NCBI RefSeq assembly: GCF_030161375.1
Contig: NZ_BSSQ01000010.1
Coordinates: forward strand, 1 to 64,000
Length of the DNA stretch: 64,000 nt
From: Paenibacillus glycanilyticus
GTDB taxonomy: Bacteria; Bacillota; Bacilli; Paenibacillales; Paenibacillaceae
Reading direction: 5' to 3'
Below, in pieces: positions 9,054-19,103 of this stretch (position 1 is its first letter; each line of letters begins with the position of its first letter). Below the pieces are notes generated by a model. The model was not told the origin of the DNA. It saw nothing but the letters and a program-made list of their open reading frames with translations, and did no database searches. Both the position numbers and the translations under genes were made by a program.

Positions 9054-12000
9054 TACCGATTCCTCTTGTCACTCGTGCCACATTTAACGCGACCGGGGCG
9101 ATTTCCTTTACGGGAAATACGCTTGGTTTAAGCCGTTCCGATACGGCGGGAGCACCCGGAACCCTGGATAGTATCGGTGCGTTCGTAACGACCAATACCT
9201 CGTCCGTATACGGTACATATCCTGCCGGCACGACCAGCGCGTATGCAAGCAACCGTTCCGCTGCCATCCTGACTTTGCCGGCGGGCAGTACGATTCTGTA
9301 CGCCGAGTTAATCTGGGGCGGCTCGTACATTAACGGAACGGTAGATCTTAGCGCGTTCATCAACAACGCGGTCTCGTTCACGACGCCAGCCGGAACCTTT
9401 AACGTCACGCCGGATTCGGCGACCAGCAATCAGGTCAACCTGGGGAACGGCGCCTTTGCGTATGTACGTTCCGCCAATGTCACGACGCTGATCTCGCAGG
9501 GCGGCGCAGGTACGTATTCAACCGGGAATGTCGTAGGGACTATCGTTATTCCTAGCGATTCCACCGCCAACCATTGCGGTTGGACATTAGGCGTCATCTA
9601 TCAGAATCCAACGCTTCCGTTCCGCAACATGTCGCTGCGTGCCGGCGCCGTTCTTGTTCAAGCCGACTCCGGGCCCGTATCCACAACCTTAACCGGCTTT
9701 GCGACTCCGATCTCTGGCGCATTAGGCGGCAGAGCGTTGTTCAGCGCCCAGGAAGGCGATGCGAACAGGACTGGCGACCAGGCGCTATTTGGTCCAACAA
9801 GCGGTACAGCCGTTGCTTTGTCTGGACCCAATAACTTTGCGAACAACTTTTTCGCCTCCCAGATCAACAACGATGCAGGCAACTTGAATACAACCGGCAC
9901 TTTCGGCACGCGAAATCAAACCAATGGCGCACCAGGCTCCAATATTTCGGGAGGAAGACAAGGCTGGGATATTACGAACGTGGACGTATCCGCGCGTCTC
10001 ATCAACAACCAGTCTTCAGCCGTTCTTATTCTGACAACTTCCGGGGATGCTTACGTCGTAAACGCCAATGCTATTCAGATTAATATCAACTCTCCTACGA
10101 TTACCGTCACAAAAGGCGCCAACGTCTCAGGCGTTGTCGTTGGAGATACGGTAACCTATACCGTAACCGTAAGCAACTCGGGCACGGCCAACGCGGCAAG
10201 CGTCGTATTAACCGATGCATTGCCAACCGGTCTAACGTTTGTTACCGGCAGCGTAACCGTTGGCGGGGTTGCCCGCCCGACCTATGATATTTTGGCAGGG
10301 GCTCCCTTAGGGGCATTGAACTTGAGCAGTTCCGTGATCGTAACTTACCAAGCGAAAGTCACCTCTCTGCCAAGTACGTTCCTAGTGCCCAACAGCGCGC
10401 AAGCTGCCTTCACTTTCCAGAGCGTAGCCGGTGGGCAGGTCATCACCGGCGTTATCCCGTCAAACACGGTATCCACTCCCGTCTATTCGCCGATTATCGG
10501 GATTGCCAAAAGTTCCAATCGGACGACGGCAACGGTCGGAAGCACAGTCACCTATACGTTAGTCGTCTCGAATACGGGCAATATTGCCGCAAACGTGACG
10601 CTTGCGGATAACATTCCTACGGGAAGCTCCTTTATTACCGGTACGTTCCGGGTGAACGGGAATGTCATCGCAGGCGCTAACCCTCCGGCTGGCGTTGCAA
10701 TCGGATCGATTGCGGCAGGGGCATCATCAACCGTCACCTTCGACGTCCAAGTGAATTCTCTGCCTTCGCCGCCGCAATTCGTGGACCAAGGAACGGCAAC
10801 CTATACGTTTACGCCTCCGGATGGCCGTACGATATCCGGATCCGCGGCGTCCAACACGCTGACCATTCCGGTGTCTCTGCCAAACGTCACGCTCGCAAAA
10901 ACCGTGAATGTAACGGATGTTGCCGTCGGCGAGACGCTTACCTACTCTTCAGTCATTACAAACAACGGATCGGAAGCCGTTACGAATGTCACATTGACGG
11001 ATATTCTACCGGCTGGCAGCACGTTTGTGTCAGGCAGCGTGACGATCAATGGCATCCCTAACGCAACAGCAAATCCGGCAACCGGGATTGCCGTAGGTAC
11101 CGTTGCTGCCAACAGTGCGGTAACGGTAGCTTTACAAGCACTGGTCAGCTCCATGCCTTCAAGTTCGCAGCTAATTAACAGGTCCAATGTTTCCTATTCC
11201 GTAGGTACTTTTTCCGGTACGGCGGCCTCCAACAACACAACAACGCCGGTCTATCAGCCCGTTATTCCGCTCACCAAATCGGCGAGTACAACAGCGGCGA
11301 CGGTTGGCGATACAATCACTTATATCATCCTTGCTAGGAATACCGGCAACTTGGCAGCTACCGTCACCGTATTTGACAATATCCCGGCAGGATCCAGCTT
11401 TGTGCCAGGCTCCGTGACGATTAATGGCGCGCCTAGTCCCGCTTCTTCACCGCTCACCGGTATCGCTATCGGCAGCTTGACGCCTAACAGCCAGACAACA
11501 ATCATTTTCCAAACTTTATTGAACACTTTGCCTTCACCTCCGGTATTGGTCGACCAAGCAACATCCACCTATGCGTATACCTTGCCAAGCGGCAGAATAC
11601 TTAACGGCAACAGCAGCTCAAACACGGTCTCTATCACAGCTTCTTCACCCAACGTAACGATTACCAAAACAGCGAGCGATACGGCTGCTGCCGTACAAGA
11701 TGTTCTGACTTACACCTTACTTGTTACGAATAACGGCATTGCTCCGGTAACGAATGTGGTATTGTCCGATCCGGTTCCGCAAGGATCAACCTTTGTCGCG
11801 GGCAGCGTTACGATCAACGGCTCCCCTTCTCCGCTGGCCAATCCAAATGCAGGTATTGCGTTAGGCTCGATTAATGCAGGAGCAACCTTTACCGTTACTT
11901 TCCAGATTCGCGTCACCTCGCTTCCCGCGTCAGGCAGTCTAAGCAATGCGGCAAGCGTAGGTTTTACTTCCGGAGCGTTCACCAGCACCTCCACCTCCAA

Positions 12001-15000
12001 TACGGTTACAACTCCGGTATCGGAAGCTGTTGTGACCATAAGCAAATCCGCCAGCACCATTAACGCAACGGTTGGCGATACGTTCTCTTACAGCTTTACG
12101 CTATCCAACACGGGGAATACGGCCGCATCCGCTACCTTAACGGATACGGTTCCGACCGGAGCCGTATTTGTCGACAACAGCGTGCTGGTCAACGGCGTTC
12201 CTACTCCGGGCGTCAGTCCTGCAACCGGCATTCCCATCGCATCAATCCCGGCAGGCGGGTCGGCGGTTGTCAGTTATGTCGTCAATATTGTCTCTTACCC
12301 GGCCAGCAGGCAACTAGTGAACCAAGCAACTGCCGCTTATACCTTCACCCTGAGCAATGGAAATATCGTTAACCGGTCTGCTTTATCCAATACGGTGACC
12401 GTGCTTGTTGCCCTGCCGAACGTCGCGCTTGTCAAAAGCGCCAGCCGAACCGTGGCCGTAACCGGCGACACGATGACTTTCACCTCCGTAATGACGAATA
12501 ACGGCATTGCTCCGGTGAACAATATCGTTCTTCGTGACCAGCTTCAATCCAATGCGGCTTTTGTACCCGGAAGCGTCTTGGTTCAAAACGTTTCACAGCC
12601 GGCGGCCTCTCCCGTAGCCGGCATATCTCTCGGTAGCCTCGCACCAGGTGCTTCGGTTACCGTATCCTTTGAGGTGATCATAACGATGGCAATCCCTTCT
12701 GAGATCCAGAACCAATCGACTGCTAGCTTTACATCCGGCACCTTCTCGGCAACATCCGCATCCAACACGACAGTTACTCCGGTCACGCAGCCGCAAATCG
12801 CAGTCGCCAAAAGTGCCAGTACCAGCAACGCAACGCTTGGCGATTCCATTATCTACACCTTGTCCGTCTCGAATACGGGCAACCTGGCAGCGGCAGTTGT
12901 CGTCACGGACACGATTCCGGCAGGCACAACCTTTACGGAAAACAGCGTCATCGTAAACGGAATGCCCTTTCCTGGCATTTCCCCGATTACCGGCATCGAT
13001 ATCGGTCAACTTGCGCCAGGCGCTACAACTACGGTCACCTTTGGTGTTGTTGTCACTTCCCTTCCTTCGCCTCAAGTTGTAAGCAACACCGGAACGGCCT
13101 CCTATACTTATACGCCGGCGGATGGGCGCACCTTAACCGGCTCAGTCAATTCCAACACGGTCAGCTTCCCGGTATCCGCGCCAAACGTAGGCGTTGTATT
13201 GGGAGCGAACTATACCGTTGTCACTGTCGGCGATACGATTACTTATACCGGCGTCATAACAAATAGCGGGATTGAGGCGATTAACAATGTGCAGTTTACC
13301 GCCCCTGCGCCAACCGGCAGTTCGTTTATTCCCGGAACGGTAACGCTTAACGGAACGCCATTGCCGGGCGCTAACCCAACCGGAGGCATTCAGGTCGGCT
13401 CCATCCCGCCCGGAGGCACGGCTACCATCACGTATAACACCAGCGTCAATTCCGTTCCTAATCCGGCTGTGCTGAACAATACCGCTACGGTTACGTTTAC
13501 TTCCGGTGCCTTCTCGGGCATTGCTTATTCAAATACCGTATCTACGCCTGTCGACCTGCCGGTTATTACCGTGGCCAAAAGCTCCAGCACTTCCAATGCC
13601 TCCGTTGGCCAGACGGTAACGTATACCTTAATTCTGACGAACAGCGGCAATTATCCCGCAACCGCAACGGTAACGGACAATATTCCGGCAGGTACATCTT
13701 TTGTCCCTAACAGCGCTTTGCTAAACGGCAATCCTGTTCCCGGCGTGGATCCCGTGACGGGAATTCCGGTCGGCTCCATCGCCGCTGGTGCCTCGGCCAA
13801 CGTGATGTTCTCCGTCGTTATCGATACGTTGCCGACGCCGCAGCAGTTGTCCAATACCGGAACGGCGGCCATCTCTTACACTTTGCCAGATAGCAGGGTG
13901 TTTAACCAAACGGCCGTGTCCAATACCGTTACTTTCCCTGTCTCCGCCCCAAATGCCACCGTTGTGAAAAGCACGCCGTCAACCGCCGTATCCATTGGCG
14001 ATACGGTTACCTATACGACTACCGTTACGAACAGCGGGATTGCATCGATATCGAATGTTTTATTCACGGACCCGATCCCAGCGGGCTCCAGCTTTGTTAC
14101 CGGTTCGCTTACCGTTGACGGCACGCCAAGGCCGGCAGCCAATCCGGCAACCGGCGTCATCATTGACGCGATCGCGCCTGGGGCAACGACCACCATTATT
14201 TTCAATGTTCTCGTAACTTCCTTGCCTTCGCCGGCTGTACTGAACAACCAGTCCTCCGTCACCTTTACTTCCGGTACCTTCTCGGGAGTGACGTTCTCCA
14301 ATACCGTTACAACGCCGGTGTATCAACCGATTCTTTCGGCCGTGAAGACAGGGAGCGCAGTGAATGCGACCGTTGGGGACACGGTCACGTATACCGTGGC
14401 GATCTCAAACACAGGCAACTATGGCGCGGATATTACCTTAACCGATACGATCCCTGCGGGCACCGTCTTTGTTCCCAATAGCGTAATCGTCAATAGTCAG
14501 CCGGTACCGGGGGCCGATCCATCGACAGGTATTCCGCTTGGCAATGTGACCACGTCGTCAACCGTGTCCTTCTCCGTGCTGATCCAATCGCTTCCTGTCG
14601 GCCAACAGCTTGTGAACCAAGCTTCGGCGACTTATTCGTACACGCTGCCGGACGGACGTACCTTGAACGGATCGCTCACTTCCAATACGCTTGTTATCCA
14701 AGTATCTGCGCCTAACGTGGCTGTAGCGAAATCGGTGTCCGTTCCAACTGCTGTAGTTGGAGATACCGTTACCTACACCATTGGCGTTACCAATAGCGGT
14801 ATCGCTCCAATCAATAACGTTGTGGTTGCTGATGCCATACCTGCAGGCTCGGTATTTGTCGCCAATAGCGTCACCGTAGACGGGTTGCCGCGGCCTGGCG
14901 CTTCGCCTGCTGCCGGTATTTCGATCGGTACCATCGCACCTGGCGCGACCTCTACCATTACCTTTAACTTAACGATTGTGTCGTTGCCTACTCCGGCTCA

Positions 15001-15763
15001 ACTCAGCAACCAAGCAAGCGCGACCTTCACATCCGGCGCTTTCTCTGGATCGACGTTCTCCAATACAGTCGTATTGCCGGTATACCAAGCCATTATTGCG
15101 ATTCAGAAGACGGCGAATACAAACAATGCAACGGTTGGCGATACGGTCACTTACGAATTGCATATTACAAACAGCGGCAATCTTCCAGCTCAAGTCACAT
15201 TGACGGATCCGGTGCCATCTGGCGGCGCCTTTGTGCCAAACAGCGTACTCGTGAACGGCGTTCCTCAGCCGGGAGCCAACCCGTCCGCCGGTTTCTCGGT
15301 TGGTACGGTTAATCCGGGCCAAACGGTTGTTGTTAACGTCTCTTACGAAGTCATCATTCAGACGCTGCCGCCTTCCCAGCGGCTTGTCAATACGGCAACC
15401 GGCAGCTACTCGTATTTGGTACCGGACGGCAGAACGATTACCGGCACGGTCACTTCCAATACGCTTTCCATCCCGGTATCCTCGCCGGATGTTTCCGTCG
15501 TCAAGAGCACGACAGCCATCGACGCCGTCGTTGGCGACGTCATTACGTATACCATTGTAGTAACGAATAACGGAATCGCGACGGTCAACAATGTCATTCT
15601 GGTCGACCCTGTACCTACCGGAACCGTATTCGTAGACGGCAGCGTGACGGTTGACGGGACGCCGCGGCCTACGGCCAATCCGAATACAGGCATCTCGATC
15701 GGATCGATTGCGGCCGGCGCTTCCTCGACGGTCACCTTCAATGTGCAGGTGGTCACAATATGA
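9050..15763 (+). CDS. Giant DUF11 repeat protein, N-terminal part (frame broken at its 3' end)
   Basis: This is a roughly 2,235-residue protein of DUF11/conserved-repeat type. Residues 1-350 form a unique N-terminal domain (ISFTGNTLGLSRSD, AGSTILYAELIWGGSYI). About fifteen modules of roughly 130 residues follow, each with a pattern like KSAST..VGDTVTYT...SNTGN...TDTIPAG. Modules alternate between type A (ends near SYTLPDGR) and type B (ends near FTSGTFSG). No signal peptide, transmembrane helix or sortase motif is visible; composition is Thr/Ser/Asn/Val-rich and nearly free of Cys. The GTG at 9050 lies inside the ribosome site AGGGGGTGAT (9045-9054), so the true start may be ATT at 9059. The stop falls in mid-module and the next frame completes it. 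A surface or spore-associated role is only a guess. Confidence 0.85.
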   Translation: MIPIPLVTRATFNATGAISFTGNTLGLSRSDTAGAPGTLDSIGAFVTTNTSSVYGTYPAGTTSAYASNRSAAILTLPAGSTILYAELIWGGSYINGTVDLSAFINNAVSFTTPAGTFNVTPDSATSNQVNLGNGAFAYVRSANVTTLISQGGAGTYSTGNVVGTIVIPSDSTANHCGWTLGVIYQNPTLPFRNMSLRAGAVLVQADSGPVSTTLTGFATPISGALGGRALFSAQEGDANRTGDQALFGPTSGTAVALSGPNNFANNFFASQINNDAGNLNTTGTFGTRNQTNGAPGSNISGGRQGWDITNVDVSARLINNQSSAVLILTTSGDAYVVNANAIQININSPTITVTKGANVSGVVVGDTVTYTVTVSNSGTANAASVVLTDALPTGLTFVTGSVTVGGVARPTYDILAGAPLGALNLSSSVIVTYQAKVTSLPSTFLVPNSAQAAFTFQSVAGGQVITGVIPSNTVSTPVYSPIIGIAKSSNRTTATVGSTVTYTLVVSNTGNIAANVTLADNIPTGSSFITGTFRVNGNVIAGANPPAGVAIGSIAAGASSTVTFDVQVNSLPSPPQFVDQGTATYTFTPPDGRTISGSAASNTLTIPVSLPNVTLAKTVNVTDVAVGETLTYSSVITNNGSEAVTNVTLTDILPAGSTFVSGSVTINGIPNATANPATGIAVGTVAANSAVTVALQALVSSMPSSSQLINRSNVSYSVGTFSGTAASNNTTTPVYQPVIPLTKSASTTAATVGDTITYIILARNTGNLAATVTVFDNIPAGSSFVPGSVTINGAPSPASSPLTGIAIGSLTPNSQTTIIFQTLLNTLPSPPVLVDQATSTYAYTLPSGRILNGNSSSNTVSITASSPNVTITKTASDTAAAVQDVLTYTLLVTNNGIAPVTNVVLSDPVPQGSTFVAGSVTINGSPSPLANPNAGIALGSINAGATFTVTFQIRVTSLPASGSLSNAASVGFTSGAFTSTSTSNTVTTPVSEAVVTISKSASTINATVGDTFSYSFTLSNTGNTAASATLTDTVPTGAVFVDNSVLVNGVPTPGVSPATGIPIASIPAGGSAVVSYVVNIVSYPASRQLVNQATAAYTFTLSNGNIVNRSALSNTVTVLVALPNVALVKSASRTVAVTGDTMTFTSVMTNNGIAPVNNIVLRDQLQSNAAFVPGSVLVQNVSQPAASPVAGISLGSLAPGASVTVSFEVIITMAIPSEIQNQSTASFTSGTFSATSASNTTVTPVTQPQIAVAKSASTSNATLGDSIIYTLSVSNTGNLAAAVVVTDTIPAGTTFTENSVIVNGMPFPGISPITGIDIGQLAPGATTTVTFGVVVTSLPSPQVVSNTGTASYTYTPADGRTLTGSVNSNTVSFPVSAPNVGVVLGANYTVVTVGDTITYTGVITNSGIEAINNVQFTAPAPTGSSFIPGTVTLNGTPLPGANPTGGIQVGSIPPGGTATITYNTSVNSVPNPAVLNNTATVTFTSGAFSGIAYSNTVSTPVDLPVITVAKSSSTSNASVGQTVTYTLILTNSGNYPATATVTDNIPAGTSFVPNSALLNGNPVPGVDPVTGIPVGSIAAGASANVMFSVVIDTLPTPQQLSNTGTAAISYTLPDSRVFNQTAVSNTVTFPVSAPNATVVKSTPSTAVSIGDTVTYTTTVTNSGIASISNVLFTDPIPAGSSFVTGSLTVDGTPRPAANPATGVIIDAIAPGATTTIIFNVLVTSLPSPAVLNNQSSVTFTSGTFSGVTFSNTVTTPVYQPILSAVKTGSAVNATVGDTVTYTVAISNTGNYGADITLTDTIPAGTVFVPNSVIVNSQPVPGADPSTGIPLGNVTTSSTVSFSVLIQSLPVGQQLVNQASATYSYTLPDGRTLNGSLTSNTLVIQVSAPNVAVAKSVSVPTAVVGDTVTYTIGVTNSGIAPINNVVVADAIPAGSVFVANSVTVDGLPRPGASPAAGISIGTIAPGATSTITFNLTIVSLPTPAQLSNQASATFTSGAFSGSTFSNTVVLPVYQAIIAIQKTANTNNATVGDTVTYELHITNSGNLPAQVTLTDPVPSGGAFVPNSVLVNGVPQPGANPSAGFSVGTVNPGQTVVVNVSYEVIIQTLPPSQRLVNTATGSYSYLVPDGRTITGTVTSNTLSIPVSSPDVSVVKSTTAIDAVVGDVITYTIVVTNNGIATVNNVILVDPVPTGTVFVDGSVTVDGTPRPTANPNTGISIGSIAAGASSTVTFNVQVVTI

Positions 15764-17460
15764 GCCCAAACAGTAATTTCAAGCTGCTGAACCAGACTCT
15801 TGTCCGGTTCAGCAGCGGTGCCTATGATGGTGTCGCCTATTCCAATACAGTGCTGACTCCCCTAGTGGGTCCCATCCTTACGGCGGAGAAGAGCGCAACT
15901 CCAACGAAGCTTGCGCGGAATCAGACCGTAACCTTTACCTTTAACATCGCCAACTCCGGGAACCGGGCAGCCGAAGTGCAGCTCATCGACAGATTGTCGG
16001 CCGGATTATCGTTTATTCCGAACAGCGTATTGTTGAACGGCGCCCCCCTTCCGGGGGCTTCGCCGCTTACGGGGATCCCGCTCGGAACTATTCCTGTAGG
16101 CATATCTATTCAAGTCGTATTCCAAGCGATTGTCATTGCGATTCCGGAAACGCATGTTTTTCAGAATCAAGGGGAACTCCTCTATACCTTTACGACACTG
16201 GATGGCCGAGTGATCTCCGATTCGGTACTCTCCAATCGAATTACGTTAACCGTTGCGCCGTTTCAGCTCGAGGCCCACGCCACTCTCAGCACGCCCGTAA
16301 CTTTCCTCGGAGATGTGATCTTCTACGATCTGGTCATCCGGAATGACGGCTTGCTGCCTATGGAAAATGTTATCGTATATCTCCCGCTTCCCGAAGGCTT
16401 CGAATTTGTACCGGGCAGCGTCGTTATTGACGGTGTACTCGTGCCATGGATTGATCCAACGGCGGGCATCTATATCGGTTACTTGCCTCCAGGGACCACG
16501 GTATCGGTAAGGGTTGCCATCCGGCTTGCGCAAATGCCTGCCGAGACGCAAATTCCGTTCCAGGCCATTATCGAATATACCGTGGACGGAACGGTGTACC
16601 GTACGCTCGCTAATCTGCTTATTCTAAGCGTTACTATTCCGTCATTGACAGTAAATTTAGCGGTGGATCGAACCAAAGCTTCCTTCTGCTCAAGCTTGAC
16701 TTACACGATAACGATTGCGAATGAGAACAGCTTTGCCGTAGATGCCTATCTGATCCGTCTTATTCCGCAAGGCACGGTATTCTTGCCGGAGAGCGTAAAG
16801 ATTGACGGCGTACCTCGCAAAGGAACCTCTCTTGCGGCCGGCCTTCCGCTTGGCACTTTATTAGCCGGCTCGACAACTACTATTACTTATCAAGTGCAAG
16901 GCGGAAGCTCCGGCGCGAACTACCCGCAAACCAGGAATCAAGTAGAAGTTATTTATACGTACAGACTGACGGATGGAAGAGTAGTTAATCAAAATGCAGT
17001 GTCCAATCCGGTAACAACCGACATCTTTAGTCCGGTCCTATCGGTCGTGGCCCATGCTGCGCCGATGTATTATGAGGCTGAGCATTCCGTCTATTTCTCC
17101 GTTGTTGTGCACAATAACGGGAATCTTGCGGCCGATGTGCAATTATACCGGAGTGATTATCCAAGAGGCTTCTATCTGCTCGACCCGCAAATCAATGGCA
17201 GTCAGATCCCTTCCTTTCCCTCTTCAGAAGGTTTGAATTTAGGTGTCTTAGCCCCTGGTTACGCGGTGACGGTCAGTTATTGGATTTATGTATCGGACTC
17301 AGAAGAGATTGCGGAGATTTCGGCGATTGAGAGCGAATCGCTCTCGCAAGTCGTCACGCGCTTCACGGCGCGCTACCGCTGCCATTATGAAGACAGTACG
17401 TGCACGGGCGAAAGCTTGTCGAATGAACTAATCTTGCCTGTTGATCCAAATATCGAATAA
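15760..17460 (+). CDS. DUF11 repeat protein, C-terminal part (continuation in the -1 frame)
   Basis: This frame of 566 residues begins at an ATG overlapping the previous stop (ATGA) and at once completes the interrupted type-B module (FSSGAYDGVAYSNTVLTPL). It carries three to four further, more diverged modules (ILTAEKSATPTKLARNQTVTFTF; LEAHATLSTPVTFLGDVIFYDL; SLTVNLAVDRTKASFCSSLTYTI) and ends LSNELILPVDPNIE with no anchor. It has no N-terminal domain, no signal peptide and no ribosome binding site. The simplest reading is one original gene of about 2,800 codons split by a one-base frameshift, a sequencing error or programmed slippage. A coupled second polypeptide is less likely. Confidence 0.8.
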   Translation: MSPNSNFKLLNQTLVRFSSGAYDGVAYSNTVLTPLVGPILTAEKSATPTKLARNQTVTFTFNIANSGNRAAEVQLIDRLSAGLSFIPNSVLLNGAPLPGASPLTGIPLGTIPVGISIQVVFQAIVIAIPETHVFQNQGELLYTFTTLDGRVISDSVLSNRITLTVAPFQLEAHATLSTPVTFLGDVIFYDLVIRNDGLLPMENVIVYLPLPEGFEFVPGSVVIDGVLVPWIDPTAGIYIGYLPPGTTVSVRVAIRLAQMPAETQIPFQAIIEYTVDGTVYRTLANLLILSVTIPSLTVNLAVDRTKASFCSSLTYTITIANENSFAVDAYLIRLIPQGTVFLPESVKIDGVPRKGTSLAAGLPLGTLLAGSTTTITYQVQGGSSGANYPQTRNQVEVIYTYRLTDGRVVNQNAVSNPVTTDIFSPVLSVVAHAAPMYYEAEHSVYFSVVVHNNGNLAADVQLYRSDYPRGFYLLDPQINGSQIPSFPSSEGLNLGVLAPGYAVTVSYWIYVSDSEEIAEISAIESESLSQVVTRFTARYRCHYEDSTCTGESLSNELILPVDPNIE

Positions 17461-17537
17461 AAAAGCAGAGACCAGTAGCCAACGTCATAAAGTTAGCTCT
17501 TAACTTAATGACATTGGGCCAGCGGCCTCTGCTTTTT
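17461..17537. terminator. Long bidirectional terminator between convergent genes
   Basis: The outer stem AAAAGCAGAG...CTCTGCTTTTT encloses further pairing (GTCAT/ATGAC, AAGTTA/TAACTT). A-run and T-run on opposite ends allow it to serve the DUF11 gene on plus and the permease gene on minus. Confidence 0.88.
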
Positions 17538-17543
17538 ACTTGT

Positions 17544-18977
17544 CTATTCGATCGAGGAGTCCAAATTACACTCTTCGAGCTTTAACACTTTTGTTTTGTA
17601 CTTCCATTTGTAACCTAACCAAATGGCGAGGAAGAACGGAACGCCGATATACGAAGCGAGCAGGAACATCCAGTCTACCTTGCCATCCGAGAAGCCGCTG
17701 ATGCTCTGGCCGATAATAACGATCATGCACATGATGCCGGCCAAGATTGGTCCAAACGGATACCATAGGGAACGGTATGGCAGATCCTCCACTTTATTTC
17801 CTTGCGCGACATAAACTTTACGGAAGCGGTAATGGCTGATCGCAATCCCGAGCCATGCGATAAAGCCGGACATGCCGGACGCGTTTAGCAGCCAAATATA
17901 CACTTGTCCGTCGCCGAAGAAGGAAGCAAGGAATGCAAGCATGCCAACTGCAGCGGTAGCAAGCAAAGCGTACACCGGAATGCCCCGCTTATTCAGCTTC
18001 GCGAATAGCTTGGGAGCTTTCCCTTCTTTGGCCAATACCCACAGCATACGGGTGGAAGCATACATGCCGGAGTTGCCGGCAGACAGAACGGAACTTAAGA
18101 TAACGGCATTCATTACCGATGCAGCAACGCTAAGGCCGGCTTTTTCGAAAATAATCGTAAACGGACTTGCCGCGACACTGTCGTCAGCAAGCGTATCTGT
18201 CGTGAACGGGATTAGCATGCCGACAATAAAGATCGCCAGGATGTAGAAGAGCAGAATTCTCCAGAACACGCTGCGGATCGCGCGCGGAACATTTTCCCGC
18301 GGATTCTCGGACTCCCCCGCTGCGATACCAACAAGTTCCGTCCCTTGGAACGAGAAGCCCGCTGCCATGCAAATCCCGAGCACGGCCAGCCAGCCGCCGG
18401 AGATCGGAGCGTCGCCTGCCGTAAAGTTGCTGAAGCCTACCGCGTCGCCCTTCCAGATGCCTACGATCATAAGAAGACCGATAGCGATAAATACAATAAC
18501 CGTAACAATCTTAATCATCGCGAACCAATATTCGGACTCCCCGTAACCTTTAACGGACAACAGGTTCAGTCCGACCATTAATGCCAGGAACAGCGCGCTC
18601 CATAGGAATGACGGACTGCCCGGAAGCCAAAATTTGATAATCAACGTTGCAGCGGACAACTCTGCCGCAATCGTTATAGCCCAGTTATACCAATAGTTCC
18701 AGCCAAGGGCAAACCCTAAGGATGGATCTACGAATCTTGTTGCGTACGTACTGAATGTGCCGGATACCGGCATGTAAGTTGCCATTTCGCCAAGGCTGGT
18801 CACCAGGAAATAAACCATGATTCCGATAATGGAATAACCAAGCAGTGCGCCGCCCGGACCAGCGTCATGGATTGCTCCCCCGCTCGCCAGGAATAGCCCC
18901 GTACCGATGGATCCGCCAAGGGAAATCATCGTCATGTGCCTGGATTTCAGACCTCTTCGTAACTTATTTTCTTTCAC
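17544..18977 (-). CDS. lysP: LysP-like lysine-specific APC permease
   Basis: An amino acid/polyamine/organocation permease of 477 residues with about twelve membrane helices. The N-terminus (LRRGLKSRHMTMISLGGSIG then TGLFLASGGAI) and the FALGWNYWYNWAITIAAEL segment closely follow the LysP lysine-permease subgroup. It starts with GTG at 18977, preceded by AAGGGAGAG about 11 bases away. A lysine riboswitch with its own terminator lies directly upstream, which independently supports lysine as substrate. When lysine is plentiful, transcription should stop before the gene. Confidence 0.9.
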   Translation of the reverse strand: MKENKLRRGLKSRHMTMISLGGSIGTGLFLASGGAIHDAGPGGALLGYSIIGIMVYFLVTSLGEMATYMPVSGTFSTYATRFVDPSLGFALGWNYWYNWAITIAAELSAATLIIKFWLPGSPSFLWSALFLALMVGLNLLSVKGYGESEYWFAMIKIVTVIVFIAIGLLMIVGIWKGDAVGFSNFTAGDAPISGGWLAVLGICMAAGFSFQGTELVGIAAGESENPRENVPRAIRSVFWRILLFYILAIFIVGMLIPFTTDTLADDSVAASPFTIIFEKAGLSVAASVMNAVILSSVLSAGNSGMYASTRMLWVLAKEGKAPKLFAKLNKRGIPVYALLATAAVGMLAFLASFFGDGQVYIWLLNASGMSGFIAWLGIAISHYRFRKVYVAQGNKVEDLPYRSLWYPFGPILAGIMCMIVIIGQSISGFSDGKVDWMFLLASYIGVPFFLAIWLGYKWKYKTKVLKLEECNLDSSIE

Positions 18978-19040
18978 GAACTTAAACTCTCCCTTATCTA
19001 CGTTTCCAATAGTGTCCCAATAATAGCAGCGTTATAACGC

Positions 19041-19080
19041 AAAAAAGCCGCCTCTCTTCGCAAAACCAAGAAAGACCGCT
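19041..19080 (-). terminator. Riboswitch expression-platform terminator
   Basis: On the minus strand AGCGGTCTTTCTT pairs with AAGAGAGGCGGCT (12 of 13 positions, including G-U pairs), followed by TTTTTT. It lies between the lysine aptamer and the permease start, so it is the likely off-switch. Confidence 0.85.
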
Positions 19081-19103
19081 TCATCTTCCCCATTTTCCAT
19101 CTA

